Origin: Streptomyces flavotricini
GTDB lineage: Bacteria; Actinomycetota; Actinomycetes; Streptomycetales; Streptomycetaceae
Direction: 5' to 3'
Assembly (NCBI RefSeq): GCF_020639365.1
Contig: NZ_JAINUL010000001.1
Location: 3,760,216 to 3,824,215, forward strand
DNA length: 64,000 bases
Positions 34,941 through 43,763 of this stretch are shown in pieces (position 1 is the stretch's first letter; every line of letters starts with the position of its first letter). Made by a program: the position numbers and the translations under genes. The notes beneath the pieces were generated by a model. That model had not been told where the DNA came from and made no database searches. It saw only the letters and a program-made list of their open reading frames with translations.

Positions 34941-36386
34941 CAGGGCGGCCAGCAAGGCCGTCAGCGTCGCCGACCAGGCGCTCGTCGGCGGGGTGCCGTA
35001 GCCGACCACCAGGGCCTCCCGCCGCGGGAGTTCCGCGTCCGGGTGGGCGAAGAAGGACAGCGGCACCACCGCCAGGTCCTGCCAGGCCGCGGACCGCAGG
35101 GCCGCGGCCTCGGTGCCCGCCGGGAGGTCGAGCACCGCGTGCAGGCCGGCCGCGATGCCCGACACCGCCACCCGGCCGGAGACGGCCTCGACCAGCTCGT
35201 CCCGGCGCCGCCGGTACCGCAGCCGCATGCCGCGCACGTGCCGGTCGTACGCCCCGGACCGGATGAACTCCGCCAGCGTCAGCTGGTCCACCGCGCTCGA
35301 CGTCCAGTCGGTCCGCCCCTTCGCCGCGACGACCTCGTCCAGCAGCCCCGGCGGCACCACCATCCACCCCATCCGCAGCCCCGGAGCGAGCGACTTGCTC
35401 GCCGTGCCGAGGTAGACCACCCGGTCCGGGTCCAGACCCTGCAGCGCGCCCACCGACTGGCCGTCGTAGCGGAACTCCCCGTCGTAGTCGTCCTCCACGA
35501 TGATCCCGCCCGTGCTCCGGGCCCAGTCGACCGCCGCCGCCCGGCGGGCCGGGGTCAGCGCCGCCCCGGTGGGGAACTGGTGCGCGGGGGTCAGCAGCAC
35601 CGCCCCGGCGCCCGCGCCCACCGGCCCGGACAGGTCCGGCGTCCGCGCCCCCGCGTCGTCGACGGCGAGCGGCCGCGTCCGCAGCCCCGCGCGCGTCAGC
35701 GTCTCCCGGTGCATGTAGAGGCCGTACCCCTCCACCGCCACGTCCCGGACCCGGCGCGCCCGCAACACCCCCGCCAGCAGCATCAGCGCGTGCGCGAACC
35801 CCGCGCACAGCACGATCCGCTCCGGGTCCGCGTACACGCCGCGCGCCCGCGCCAGGTACCCGGCGAGCGCCTCCCGCAGCTCCACCCGGCCGCGCGCGTC
35901 GACCTGGTACCCGAAGGCGTCGTTCGGCGCGTCCGTCAGCGCCCGCCGGGCCGCCGTCAGCCAGGCGGCGCGCGGGAAGGCGCCCAGGTCCGGGGTGCCC
36001 GGCACCAGGCTGTACGAGTGCCGCTTGGGCGAGGGGTGCCGGACGCGGGCGGACCCCGCGGGCCGAAGCGGCCGGGCGCGTTCCGCGACCCGGGTGCCCG
36101 AGCCCTGGCGGGCCGTCAGCCAGCCCTCGGCGACGAGCTCGGCGTACGCCTCCGCGACCGTGTTCCGCGCGATCCCGAGGTCCGCGGCGAAGGAGCGCGA
36201 GGACGGCAGCCGGGTCCCGGGCGCCAGCCGCCCACTGCGCGCGGCCTCGCGCAGCGCTTCGACGAGACCGGCGCGCAGGCCGCGCCCGGCGGAAAGGTCC
36301 AGATGCAGGTCAGCACCGAAATCGGAACCGGCGCCGCCGCCCGTGCCATCCGCCTCGGCATCGAAAGTGGCCCATGAATCCGTCAT
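34935..36386 (-). CDS. MocR-type regulator (GntR HTH + aminotransferase domain)
   Basis: A 483-residue fusion regulator. An N-terminal GntR winged helix (GLRAGLVEALREAARSGRLA, LPSSRSFAADLGIARNTVAE) is joined by a linker to a type I aminotransferase domain with PLP Lys in TASKSLAPGLRMGW and DYDGEFRYD. MocR proteins use PLP or an aminated ligand as effector. It is divergent from an AhpD-like gene with only 46 bp between, so it likely controls that gene. Its TAA stop, rare in this genome, is supplied by the adjacent inverted-repeat element. Confidence 0.94.
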   Translation of the reverse strand: MTDSWATFDAEADGTGGGAGSDFGADLHLDLSAGRGLRAGLVEALREAARSGRLAPGTRLPSSRSFAADLGIARNTVAEAYAELVAEGWLTARQGSGTRVAERARPLRPAGSARVRHPSPKRHSYSLVPGTPDLGAFPRAAWLTAARRALTDAPNDAFGYQVDARGRVELREALAGYLARARGVYADPERIVLCAGFAHALMLLAGVLRARRVRDVAVEGYGLYMHRETLTRAGLRTRPLAVDDAGARTPDLSGPVGAGAGAVLLTPAHQFPTGAALTPARRAAAVDWARSTGGIIVEDDYDGEFRYDGQSVGALQGLDPDRVVYLGTASKSLAPGLRMGWMVVPPGLLDEVVAAKGRTDWTSSAVDQLTLAEFIRSGAYDRHVRGMRLRYRRRRDELVEAVSGRVAVSGIAAGLHAVLDLPAGTEAAALRSAAWQDLAVVPLSFFAHPDAELPRREALVVGYGTPPTSAWSATLTALLAALP

Positions 36387-36389
36387 GGA

Positions 36390-36400
36390 TATGGACCATA
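36390..36400. promoter_or_regulatory. Palindrome in the MocR/AhpD divergent promoter
   Basis: TATGG-A-CCATA is a perfect odd palindrome 3 bases upstream of the MocR gene start, in a 46-bp divergent intergenic region. MocR/GntR regulators often bind TGG/CCA half-sites of this type. A second half-site is not obvious. Confidence 0.45.
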
Positions 36401-36432
36401 CGGGCGGGCCGCCTGCTTCTTAAAGTGGACAC

Positions 36433-36936
36433 ATGACCACCACGTACGAAGACACCACCGCACACGCACCCGAGCACACCCCCCGCATGGGCTGGGCCAA
36501 GCACGCGCCCGAGGTCTACAAGGCGATCGTGAGCCTGGAGATGGCCGCGAGGAAGGGCCTGGACCCGGCCCTGATCGAACTGGTCAAGATCCGCGCCTCG
36601 CAGCTCAACCACTGCGCGTTCTGCCTGGACATGCACACCAAGGACGCCATCGCCGGCGGCGAGAGCGTCGAGCGGATCGTGCAGCTGACCGCCCTGGAGG
36701 AGTCGCGCCACTTCTACACCGAGAAGGAAGTCGCCGCGCTCGAACTGACCGAGGCCGTGACCGTCCTGACCGAGGGATTCGTTCCCGACGAGGTGTACGA
36801 GAAGGCCGCGAAGCACTTCGAGGAGAAGGAGCTCGCCCACCTGATCGCCGTGATCTCGACGATCAACGTCTGGAACCGCTTCGCGGTCACCACGCGCATG
36901 GTCCCGGGCCACTACACCCCGGGCATGTTCAAGTAA
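36433..36936 (+). CDS. AhpD-like carboxymuconolactone decarboxylase family protein
   Basis: A 167-residue helical protein with the alkylhydroperoxidase signature LVKIRASQLNHCAFCLDMHT: the CxxC pair and nearby His form the redox relay. Members reduce peroxides using thiols. PEVYKAIVSLEMAARKGLDP and the INVWNRFAVTTRMVPGHY end are typical of the YnjA/PA0269 subgroup. It is divergent from, and probably regulated by, the MocR gene. Confidence 0.92.
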   Translation: MTTTYEDTTAHAPEHTPRMGWAKHAPEVYKAIVSLEMAARKGLDPALIELVKIRASQLNHCAFCLDMHTKDAIAGGESVERIVQLTALEESRHFYTEKEVAALELTEAVTVLTEGFVPDEVYEKAAKHFEEKELAHLIAVISTINVWNRFAVTTRMVPGHYTPGMFK

Positions 36937-36988
36937 CGGACGGCCGGACCGGCGGTCGCTCCCGTTCCGGCCCGGCCCCGCCCCGGCC

Positions 36989-37789
36989 TCAGCCAGGCCG
37001 GAACGAGCCCAGGGCCGCCGCCATCCTCGCGCGGACGGCCGTGGTGTCGGCGGCCGGGCCGAAGCCCATGAGCACCCAGCGGCTGCCGCCGGACGCGACG
37101 ATCAGCCGCCCGATGGCGTACGCGGTCCCGCCGTCCCCGTCGGGGATCTCGTACACGAGCTCGCAGCCGGTGGTGTCCTTCGCTTCGAGGGAGATCCGCC
37201 GGTAGCCGTCCCGGGTGCTCAGCTCCTTGGTGCTCTCGATCAGGACCTCGCACGGGTTGTCGGGGCCACCGCTGACCGGGAGGACCTGGAGCAGGCTGTC
37301 CCGGCCCTGCTCGGGCCGGAACACGGTGCCGGCCGCGGTCCCGCTCTCGGAGGTGCTGAGCTGCCAGTCGTCCGGGACCGCGACCTGGAAGCCCGCCCCG
37401 GCACTGCGCAGCACCTTGTACCCGTCGGGCAGGGCCGCCGGGTCCGCCCCGAGGTACGGGGCCGCCAGCACGGCCCCGCCGATGACCGCCGCCACGCCGA
37501 CGGCGATGCCCAGCCGCAGCCGCCACCGGCGCGCCGTGCGCCGCGCGGGCGGGGTGTCCCCGGGCTCCCCGTCCTCCGGAGCGGCCCACGGGCTGCGCGG
37601 CTCGGTGCCCGGCGGCTCGGTGCCCGGCGGGTAGGCCGGCATCGGCGGGAGCCCCGGCCCCCCGGGCCCCGGCTCCGCCCCAAGCGGGGCGGGCTCCGGA
37701 CGTCCTCGCCCGCGCCGCTGCGGGCCTTCCGGGCCCTCCCACTGCTGCGTGCGCGGGTTCCAGCGGACGGGGCCGCTCCCCTGGGCCAC
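36989..37789 (-). CDS. Membrane-anchored protein, DUF2510-like N-terminus
   Basis: A 266-residue protein of unknown function. The N-terminus VRWNPRTQQWE resembles the WYxDP/WNPxxQxWE motif of actinobacterial membrane proteins. Then a Pro-rich linker, one helix (LGIAVGVAAVIGGAVLAAPY) and an outer domain (GFQVAVPDDWQLSTSESGTA to WVLMGFGPAAD) similar to small lipoprotein/PsbP-like folds. It lies 3 bases after the stop of the motif-bearing small protein, third in a minus-strand operon. Confidence 0.88.
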   Translation of the reverse strand: MAQGSGPVRWNPRTQQWEGPEGPQRRGRGRPEPAPLGAEPGPGGPGLPPMPAYPPGTEPPGTEPRSPWAAPEDGEPGDTPPARRTARRWRLRLGIAVGVAAVIGGAVLAAPYLGADPAALPDGYKVLRSAGAGFQVAVPDDWQLSTSESGTAAGTVFRPEQGRDSLLQVLPVSGGPDNPCEVLIESTKELSTRDGYRRISLEAKDTTGCELVYEIPDGDGGTAYAIGRLIVASGGSRWVLMGFGPAADTTAVRARMAAALGSFRPG

Positions 37790-37792
37790 TGA

Positions 37793-38188
37793 TCACCCCC
37801 CGAACGAGGTCAGCAGGGCGGCCAGCGCGGTGGCCGCGCTCACCGAGTCCACCAGCGGGGCCCACCGTTCCAGCGCCCCGCGCAGCCGGGCGGGCAGGCC
37901 CGGCCGCACCTCCTCGCCCGTCGCCTCCAACTCCTCTGCCGCCGCGTCCAGTTCGGCGTCGAGAGCGGTCCTCCCGTCGCTGCGTGGCAGGCGTACGAGG
38001 GCCGCGCGGAGGTCCCGTACGGCCTCCAGCAGCTCCTGGGCGGTCGGCCCGGCGCCGCCGGAGTCCGCCCTCGTACCGCCGTGGTTGACCGTGCTGTTGC
38101 TGACGTCCGTGCCGCCGATGCTGAAGGCGCTGCCGCGTACGTCGCCGATCCGCACCGAGGGCGGCCCGGCGCCTTCGCTATTGGCCAC
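37793..38188 (-). CDS. Small protein with N-terminal SNSTVN motif (DUF5955-like)
   Basis: A 131-residue protein. Residues 10-36 contain VRIGDVRGSAFSIGG then VSNSTVNHGG; a helical part follows (TAQELLEAVRDLRAALVRLP, ALDAELDAAAEELEATGEE) and a weakly hydrophobic end (SVSAATALAALLTSFGG). The motif closely matches the C-terminus of the upstream gene's product. The helical part recalls the DUF5955 family. The gene overlaps the upstream gene by 11 bases. Function unknown; the shared motif suggests the two proteins interact. Confidence 0.86.
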   Translation of the reverse strand: MANSEGAGPPSVRIGDVRGSAFSIGGTDVSNSTVNHGGTRADSGGAGPTAQELLEAVRDLRAALVRLPRSDGRTALDAELDAAAEELEATGEEVRPGLPARLRGALERWAPLVDSVSAATALAALLTSFGG

Positions 38189-39947
38189 TTCTGCTCTCCT
38201 TCCCCGCGCGCACGCGCCCGTCCTTGCGGTCCGTGCCGTCCTTGCCCTGGTTCACCGTGCTGTTGTGGCTCACTCCGTTGATGCCGAAGGCGCTGTTGCT
38301 CACCGACTGGATGAACACCCCGCCCTCCGCGACGTTGACCGCGCGCTCCGCGAACTCCTCGGTGTGCCAGCCCGCGTCGTGCAGCGCCTGCGTCACGCCG
38401 CCCACGATGCGCTCCTGGATCGTCTTCACGTACCGGTCCATGTCCATCAGCTGGAACAGCGACAGATCGCCCTGCGAGGCGAGTTCGCGTACGGACGCGG
38501 CCGGTCCCGCCGCGTACGCGACGCCGTGCCCGGCGGTCACCAGCCGCCACGGGACCCGGCAGGCCCCGACCAGGGTGGCGAGGGCCACGCCGAGCGAGCC
38601 GGGGGCGTTGCTGAGGGCCAGCAGCACCTTGGCGAGGGGGGTGTTGCGGCGGTGGCGCCGGGCGATGTCGTCGGCCCGCTGGAAATCGGGCCGCACCGGC
38701 AGCAGCACGTGCGGCGCGACCTCCAGCATGAGCATGCCGCCCTGCGTGTGGACGCGGATGAACACGGTGATGACGAGGTTCTCGTCCCAGCCGCCGATCC
38801 GGACGCGCAGGAAGTGCCGGCGCCGCTCGCCGCCTTCCTCGACCGCGGCGGCGCGGTGTTCGGCGAACGCCTCCTGCGACACGTCGACCGCGTCCACGTC
38901 GGGCAGTCCCGCGGCCGGAAGGAACACGCACTCGTCGATGACCAGCTCGCGCAGCCGGTCCAGGACGCTCGCCTCCGCGCCCTCGGAGCCGCCCGGCGAG
39001 GGCACGCGCAGGGCCTCCAGCCTGGGCCGGATCCGCTCGATGATGCCCGCGTTGTCGAGGCGGCGGGCCCCCGCTCCGGCCCGCGGGCGCAGCTCCACCG
39101 TCAGCTGCCACGGCAGCCGGGCCTGGCCCGCCCCGCAGAACGGGTTGTCGACGTCGTACAGGACCACCTGCGCGTGCTGCAGGCGCAGGATCCGGTCCTG
39201 GGCCCGGTGGAAGCGCGGGCCCCCGACCGGGTCGGCCTCCCAGTCCGCGTAGTGCTCACGGCTGAGCTTGGAATTGATGGTCTGCGCGAAGTGCCCGCGC
39301 TGGAAGTAGACGAGCACCGTGACCAGCACGGCGATCAGGACGACCGTCCACGAGTAGACCTCCCCGTAGTACTGGCCGAGCCTGGGCAGCAGCATGAGGA
39401 TGCCGGGCGGGTCGTGCTCGAAGAGGTACCCCACGTAGTCGCCGAGGAAGCTCAGGTCGGGGTTCCCCCTGCCGCCCAACTCGTACGCGAAGCCGCTGAT
39501 CTCGTCCGTGAAGAAGCCCCGGAGCACGCCCCACAGGATCCGGCCGAGGAGGAAGACGGCGCAGGCGCGCAGGATCCACTCGAAGAACCGGATGCCGCGG
39601 CCGGTCCGCTCGCGGCGCTTCTTGAGGTGGCCGGCACCGCTCAGGAGCAGCGCCGGGACGAGCAGGAAGAGGAAGAACGCGCGGGTGAGGAGGAGGCCGA
39701 GCGCCCACACCGCGACGATCCCCGCCGACCAGGCCACCTCGGTGCGCAGGGCGCGCAGGGCGTGGGCGAGGACGCGGGAGGCGTCGAAGCCGTAGGAGGG
39801 CGCGGGGAACCGTTCCTCGTGGACGTAGAGCTCCTCGATCACCCGGTCGCGGTAGGCGGGGTCGAGGTAGGTGCCGGCGCACAGCAGGCGTCCCGCCTCT
39901 GTCGCGGTCGGGTCCACGGGGGCCCTGCCGTCGGGTGTGCCACTCAC
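38178..39947 (-). CDS. Large multi-pass membrane protein with C-terminal NSTVN motif
   Basis: A 589-residue protein of unknown function. About four membrane helices lie in the N-terminal third (SAGIVAVWALGLLLTRAFFL, WILRACAVFLLGRILWGVLR, SWTVVLIAVLVTVLVYF), followed by a large cytoplasmic or external domain (LRLQHAQVVLYDVDNPFCGA, HFLRVRIGGWDENLVITVFI). The C-terminus reads VFIQSVSNSAFGINGVSHNS then TVNQG, matching the small protein encoded next. GAGGAG precedes GTG 39947. First gene of a three-gene operon. Confidence 0.88.
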   Translation of the reverse strand: MSGTPDGRAPVDPTATEAGRLLCAGTYLDPAYRDRVIEELYVHEERFPAPSYGFDASRVLAHALRALRTEVAWSAGIVAVWALGLLLTRAFFLFLLVPALLLSGAGHLKKRRERTGRGIRFFEWILRACAVFLLGRILWGVLRGFFTDEISGFAYELGGRGNPDLSFLGDYVGYLFEHDPPGILMLLPRLGQYYGEVYSWTVVLIAVLVTVLVYFQRGHFAQTINSKLSREHYADWEADPVGGPRFHRAQDRILRLQHAQVVLYDVDNPFCGAGQARLPWQLTVELRPRAGAGARRLDNAGIIERIRPRLEALRVPSPGGSEGAEASVLDRLRELVIDECVFLPAAGLPDVDAVDVSQEAFAEHRAAAVEEGGERRRHFLRVRIGGWDENLVITVFIRVHTQGGMLMLEVAPHVLLPVRPDFQRADDIARRHRRNTPLAKVLLALSNAPGSLGVALATLVGACRVPWRLVTAGHGVAYAAGPAASVRELASQGDLSLFQLMDMDRYVKTIQERIVGGVTQALHDAGWHTEEFAERAVNVAEGGVFIQSVSNSAFGINGVSHNSTVNQGKDGTDRKDGRVRAGKESRSGQ

Positions 39948-40019
39948 GCGTTCTCCTCGCTCGGGAGGAGGGCAACCGTACGGCGCGCGGGGTGCGCGTA
40001 AACAGGGTGCTTCACGCCA

Positions 40020-40049
40020 AAAGGCCCCGGCGTGCACGCCGGGGCCTTT
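40020..40049. terminator. Perfect 30-base palindromic terminator
   Basis: AAAGGCCCCGGCGTG at 40020-40034 is followed directly by its perfect complement at 40035-40049, giving a 13-bp-plus stem with flanking A and T runs. It lies 74 bases beyond the mdh stop on the minus strand and also insulates the neighbouring minus-strand operon. Confidence 0.9.
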
Positions 40050-40122
40050 CAGGTGTCGCGGGATCGGGTCCGGCCGGGCCGGCCGGGCCCTTCGCAGGGC
40101 CGGCCGGGTCCCGTGCGGCCGG

Positions 40123-41112
40123 TCAGATCAGGCCGAGCTCGCGGACCGCGTCGCGCTCCTCGACGAGCTCCGCCACGGACGCGTCGATGCGCGCACGGGA
40201 GAACTCGTTGATGTCCAGGCCCTGGACGATCTCGTACTTGCCGTCCTTGGTGGTGACGGGGAAGGAGGAGATGATGCCCTCCGGGACGCCGTAGGAGCCG
40301 TCCGACGGGATGCCCATGGAGGTCCAGTCGCCCGCGGCGGTGCCGTTGACCCACGTGTGGACGTGGTCGATGGCGGCGTTCGCGGCCGAGGCGGCCGAGG
40401 ACGCGCCACGGGCCTCGATGATCGCGGCGCCGCGCTTGGCGACGGTCGGGATGAAGGTGTCGGCGAGCCACAGCTCGTCGCTGACGACCTCGGCGGCGTT
40501 CTTGCCAGCGATCTCCGCGTGGAAGATGTCCGGGTACTGGGTCGCCGAGTGGTTGCCCCAGATGGTGAGGCGCTTGATGTCGGAGACGGCGGCGCCGGTC
40601 TTGGCGGCCAGCTGCGAGATCGCGCGGTTGTGGTCGAGGCGGGTCATCGCGGTGAAGCGCTCGGCCGGTACGTCCGGGGCCGCGGCCTGCGCGATGAGCG
40701 CGTTGGTGTTGGCCGGGTTGCCGACGACGAGGACCTTGATGTCGTCCGCGGCGTGGTCGTTGATGGCCTTGCCCTGCGGCTTGAAGATGCCGCCGTTGGC
40801 GGAGAGCAGGTCGCCGCGCTCCATGCCCTTGGTGCGCGGGCGGGCGCCCACGAGCAGGGCGACGTTCGCACCCTCGAAGCCCGCGTTCGGGTCGTCGAAG
40901 ATGTCGATGCCCTTGAGCAGCGGGAAGGCGCAGTCGTCGAGCTCCATGGCGGTGCCCTCGGCGGCCTTCATCCCCTGGGGGATCTCCAGGAGGCGGAGCT
41001 TGACCGGCACGTCCGCGCCGAGCAGGTGACCGGACGCGATGCGGAAGAGCAGCGCGTAGCCGATCTGGCCGGCGGCGCCGGTGACGGTGACATTCACGGG
41101 AGTGCGGGTCAT
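40123..41112 (-). CDS. mdh: Malate dehydrogenase
   Basis: Oxidises malate to oxaloacetate with NAD in the TCA cycle. The 329-residue protein has the NAD loop VTGAAGQIGYALLFRIASG, substrate arginines in GARPRTKGMERGDLL and MTRLDHNRA, and the catalytic His in IWGNHSATQYPD. This is the LDH-like MalDH type 2 common in actinobacteria. It is monocistronic between two strong hairpins. sdhCDAB and sucCD in the same window encode two further TCA steps. Confidence 0.98.
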   Translation of the reverse strand: MTRTPVNVTVTGAAGQIGYALLFRIASGHLLGADVPVKLRLLEIPQGMKAAEGTAMELDDCAFPLLKGIDIFDDPNAGFEGANVALLVGARPRTKGMERGDLLSANGGIFKPQGKAINDHAADDIKVLVVGNPANTNALIAQAAAPDVPAERFTAMTRLDHNRAISQLAAKTGAAVSDIKRLTIWGNHSATQYPDIFHAEIAGKNAAEVVSDELWLADTFIPTVAKRGAAIIEARGASSAASAANAAIDHVHTWVNGTAAGDWTSMGIPSDGSYGVPEGIISSFPVTTKDGKYEIVQGLDINEFSRARIDASVAELVEERDAVRELGLI

Positions 41113-41242
41113 GGCCTTCTCCGTTAGACAGCTGGCGGTGGGGCGTCGCTGCCCCATGTGCTGGCGGACGCCGCTCCCCTGCGAATCTTGACGTGAAGAG
41201 ACATCCGGCGTCAGGCTATCCGACCTTCCGGCGGCCCAATCC

Positions 41243-41276
41243 CCCGGTCCGTGTGGTGCAGGGCACACGGACCGGG
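41243..41276 (-). terminator. Terminator of the folD-DUF3017 operon
   Basis: CCCGGTCCGTGTG (41243-41255) and CACACGGACCGGG (41264-41276) form a perfect 13-bp stem with an 8-base loop, about 145 bases beyond the DUF3017 stop. The rest of 41113-41421 (309 bases) holds the mdh promoter region and no gene that I can support. Confidence 0.82.
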
Positions 41277-41421
41277 AGTTCGAAGGCGCGGAGGGGGATT
41301 TCCCCCCTCTTTTCGACCGCAGGACACCGCCGGACGGGTGTACGAGCGGGTGCGAGTACGTCAGCTGCGCCGGCCCCGCCGGACACGCCGGCCCCGTCGG
41401 GCACCCCGGCGGCGGCCGGGC

Positions 41422-41892
41422 TCAGCGGACCGTGAAGCGGACCGCGTCCTCCAGGAACGGGACGTCCAGCAACGGCTTGGGCTCCATCACCAGCGCGAGC
41501 AGCGTGATGGCCACGCCCAGCAGCCCGTAGGTGACCATGTCGGTGAACCGGGAGCGCACCGCGAGCATCCCCACCTGCGGCAGTGCGCGCCGCAGCACGG
41601 AGGCCGCGATCAGGGCCACGCCGATCACCAGGACACCGGCGCGGGGGTGGTTCAGCGCGGTCAGGAGCAGTCCGACCGCGGTGGCCCCGAGCACGCTGAG
41701 CATCGGCCACTGGCGGGCCGCGAGGGCGTCACCTGGCGCGGCACGGCCGTGGCCCTCGGGGCGGGCGGTGTCCTTGGTGATGGAGGGGAAGCGGCGCGAC
41801 TTGGCGGCGTCGGGGGCGGCTCCGGCACCCGCGGGCTCGGCGCCGGGGCCGGACTCCGCGCCGGTCGCTTCCGCTTCGTGCTCAGCCCGCAC
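41422..41892 (-). CDS. DUF3017 membrane protein
   Basis: A 156-residue protein with a polar Ala/Glu-rich N-terminus and three helices (WPMLSVLGATAVGLLLTALN, AGVLVIGVALIAASVLRRAL, TYGLLGVAITLLALVM). DUF3017 proteins regularly follow folD in actinobacteria. It overlaps the folD end by 11 bases, so it is translationally coupled. Function unknown. Confidence 0.9.
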   Translation of the reverse strand: MRAEHEAEATGAESGPGAEPAGAGAAPDAAKSRRFPSITKDTARPEGHGRAAPGDALAARQWPMLSVLGATAVGLLLTALNHPRAGVLVIGVALIAASVLRRALPQVGMLAVRSRFTDMVTYGLLGVAITLLALVMEPKPLLDVPFLEDAVRFTVR

Positions 41893-42745
41893 TGGTCGAC
41901 GTCCGTTCCGCCGCCTCGACGACGTTCACGAGCAGCTGCGCCCGCGTCATCGGGCCGACACCGCCCGGGTTCGGGGAGATCCATCCGGCCACCTCGGCGA
42001 CGCCCGGGTGCACGTCGCCGACGATCTTGCCGTTCTCGTCGCGGCTGACGCCCACGTCCAGCACGGCCGCGCCGGGCTTCACGTCCTCGGGTTTGACCAG
42101 GTGCGGGACGCCCGCGGCCGCCACGATGATGTCCGCCTGGCGCAGCTGGGCCGCCAGGTCGCGGGTGCCGGTGTGGCACAGGGTGACGGTGGCGTTCTCC
42201 GACTTGCGGGTCAGCAGCAGGCCCATCGAGCGCCCGACGGTGATGCCGCGGCCGAGGAGCACCACGTGCGCGCCGTTGATCTCGATGCCGTGGTGGCGCA
42301 GCAGCTGCACGATCCCGTACGGGGTGCAGGGCAGCGGGCCCGGCTCGTTCAGCACCAGCCGCCCGAGGGACATCGGGTGCAGGCCGTCGGCGTCCTTCGC
42401 CGGGTCCATCAGCTCCAGGACCCGGTTGGTGTCGATGCCCCTGGGGAGCGGGAGTTGGACGATGTAGCCGGTGCACTCCGGGTTCGCGTTGAGTTCCCGT
42501 ACGACCGCCTCGATGTCCTCCTGGGAGGCCGTCTCGGGCAGTTCGCGCTGGATGGAGGCGATGCCGACCTCGGCGCAGTCCTTGTGCTTGCCGTTGACGT
42601 ACCAGCGGCTGCCCGGGTCGTCGCCGACCAGCAGGGTGCCGAGGCCGGGGGTGATGCCCCGGGCCTTGAGCGCCGCCACGCGGGCGGTCAGTTCGGACTT
42701 GATCGCGGCGGCGGTGGCCTTGCCATCGAGAATCTGGGCGGTCAT
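41882..42745 (-). CDS. folD: Methylenetetrahydrofolate dehydrogenase / cyclohydrolase
   Basis: Bifunctional one-carbon enzyme converting 5,10-methylene-THF to 10-formyl-THF. The 287-residue protein has the catalytic Lys in YVNGKHKDCAEVGI, the signature YIVQLPLPRGID, the NADP motif VVLLGRGITVGRSMGLLL and PGGVGPMTRAQLLVN. Its 10-formyl-THF product feeds PurH and PurN encoded 2-3 kb away. ATG at 42745. Confidence 0.97.
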   Translation of the reverse strand: MTAQILDGKATAAAIKSELTARVAALKARGITPGLGTLLVGDDPGSRWYVNGKHKDCAEVGIASIQRELPETASQEDIEAVVRELNANPECTGYIVQLPLPRGIDTNRVLELMDPAKDADGLHPMSLGRLVLNEPGPLPCTPYGIVQLLRHHGIEINGAHVVLLGRGITVGRSMGLLLTRKSENATVTLCHTGTRDLAAQLRQADIIVAAAGVPHLVKPEDVKPGAAVLDVGVSRDENGKIVGDVHPGVAEVAGWISPNPGGVGPMTRAQLLVNVVEAAERTSTSAG

Positions 42746-42853
42746 GGCCCCATCCTCCCGGATGGACCGGCTTCGCTTCCAGTCGCGGGCCCGGCCGGGC
42801 GCCCATTCCCGGGCCCGGGCGGTGGCTCCGCGGCGGACTTGACCCGTTCATTG

Positions 42854-42870
42854 CACTTGCACAACAAGTG
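42854..42870. promoter_or_regulatory. Inverted repeat between folD and a membrane-protein gene
   Basis: CACTTG-CACAA-CAAGTG is a perfect 6+6 inverted repeat with 5-base spacer in the divergent region 42746-43026, next to a TTGACC. It may be an operator for either gene. The rest of this region holds no gene I can support. Confidence 0.4.
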
Positions 42871-43026
42871 ACCGGCCCGGCGCGCCGTCGCTGGACAACT
42901 CCCGCCCGGGCGGACCACGATGGCGTAAAGAGTGCCGCGGGCAGTGCCGGGGGGCGTACCGCACACAGCAGTGATTCCTCCGTGCGTGCCGTGCGTCCCC
43001 GCACTTCCACGGAGGAACACCCCAAG

Positions 43027-43683
43027 ATGAGCTTCGGCGACCCGAACAACCCGTACGGGCAGCAACAGCCGCCGGCCCCGCAGGGCCAGCCCGGCTACGG
43101 CTACCCGAACCAGGCCCCGCAGGGCGTCCCGCCGCAGGGCGGCTACGCCTACCCGCAGCAGGCCCCGCAGGGCCAGCCCGGCTACGGATACCCGAACCAG
43201 GCGTACCCGGCCGGCCCCGGCGGCTACCCGGGCATGCCCATGCAGATGCCGGGTGTGCTGAAGACCGCGCGCGTGCTCCTCTTCATCATCGCGGCCATCC
43301 AGCTGATCGTCGGCGCGTTCGCCCTGCTCGGGGCGGCCTTCATCTCCAGCGCCGACTCCGGCAGCAGCTACGGCAGCAGCAACTCGGGCCAGGTGGCCGC
43401 CGGTGTGATCGCCCTGATCGCCGTCATCGCCATCGCGTTCGCCGTATGGGCGATCGTCCTCGGCGTGAAGTTCGGCAAGGGCGGCAACGCCACGCGGATC
43501 ACGACGATCGTGTACTCCGTGCTCTTCCTGCTCAGCAGCCTCGCCAACTTCGCGAACACCGGCAGCAACGGCACGGGCCCCGCACTGGCGGGCGGCGTGA
43601 TCGGCCTCGCCATCGGCGTGGTCATCCTGGTCGCCGCGGTGAACAAGGACTCGGTGGCCTGGTTCAACCGGCCGCGCTACTGA
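43027..43683 (+). CDS. Gln/Pro/Gly/Tyr-rich four-helix membrane protein
   Basis: A 218-residue protein. The first 75 residues are built of APQGQPGYGYPNQ-type repeats (two full copies), then four membrane helices: LLFIIAAIQLIVGAFALLGA, VAAGVIALIAVIAIAFAVWA, TTIVYSVLFLLSSLANFANT and ALAGGVIGLAIGVVILVAAV. Similar disordered-tail membrane proteins are common in streptomycetes; function unknown. GGAGG lies 11 bases upstream of the ATG. Confidence 0.9.
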   Translation: MSFGDPNNPYGQQQPPAPQGQPGYGYPNQAPQGVPPQGGYAYPQQAPQGQPGYGYPNQAYPAGPGGYPGMPMQMPGVLKTARVLLFIIAAIQLIVGAFALLGAAFISSADSGSSYGSSNSGQVAAGVIALIAVIAIAFAVWAIVLGVKFGKGGNATRITTIVYSVLFLLSSLANFANTGSNGTGPALAGGVIGLAIGVVILVAAVNKDSVAWFNRPRY

Positions 43684-43707
43684 TCCCCGTACGGTCCTCG
43701 CAGATGC

Positions 43708-43746
43708 GGCGAAGGCCGCCACCCTCGGTGGGTGGCGGCCTTCGCC
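43708..43746. terminator. Bidirectional terminator between membrane-protein gene and purH
   Basis: GGCGAAGGCCGCCACCC (43708-43724) pairs perfectly with 43730-43746 around a TCGGT loop: a 17-bp stem, 18 bases from the purH stop and 25 from the convergent gene's stop. Confidence 0.93.
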
Positions 43747-43763
43747 GTGTGCGGGGGCCGGAC

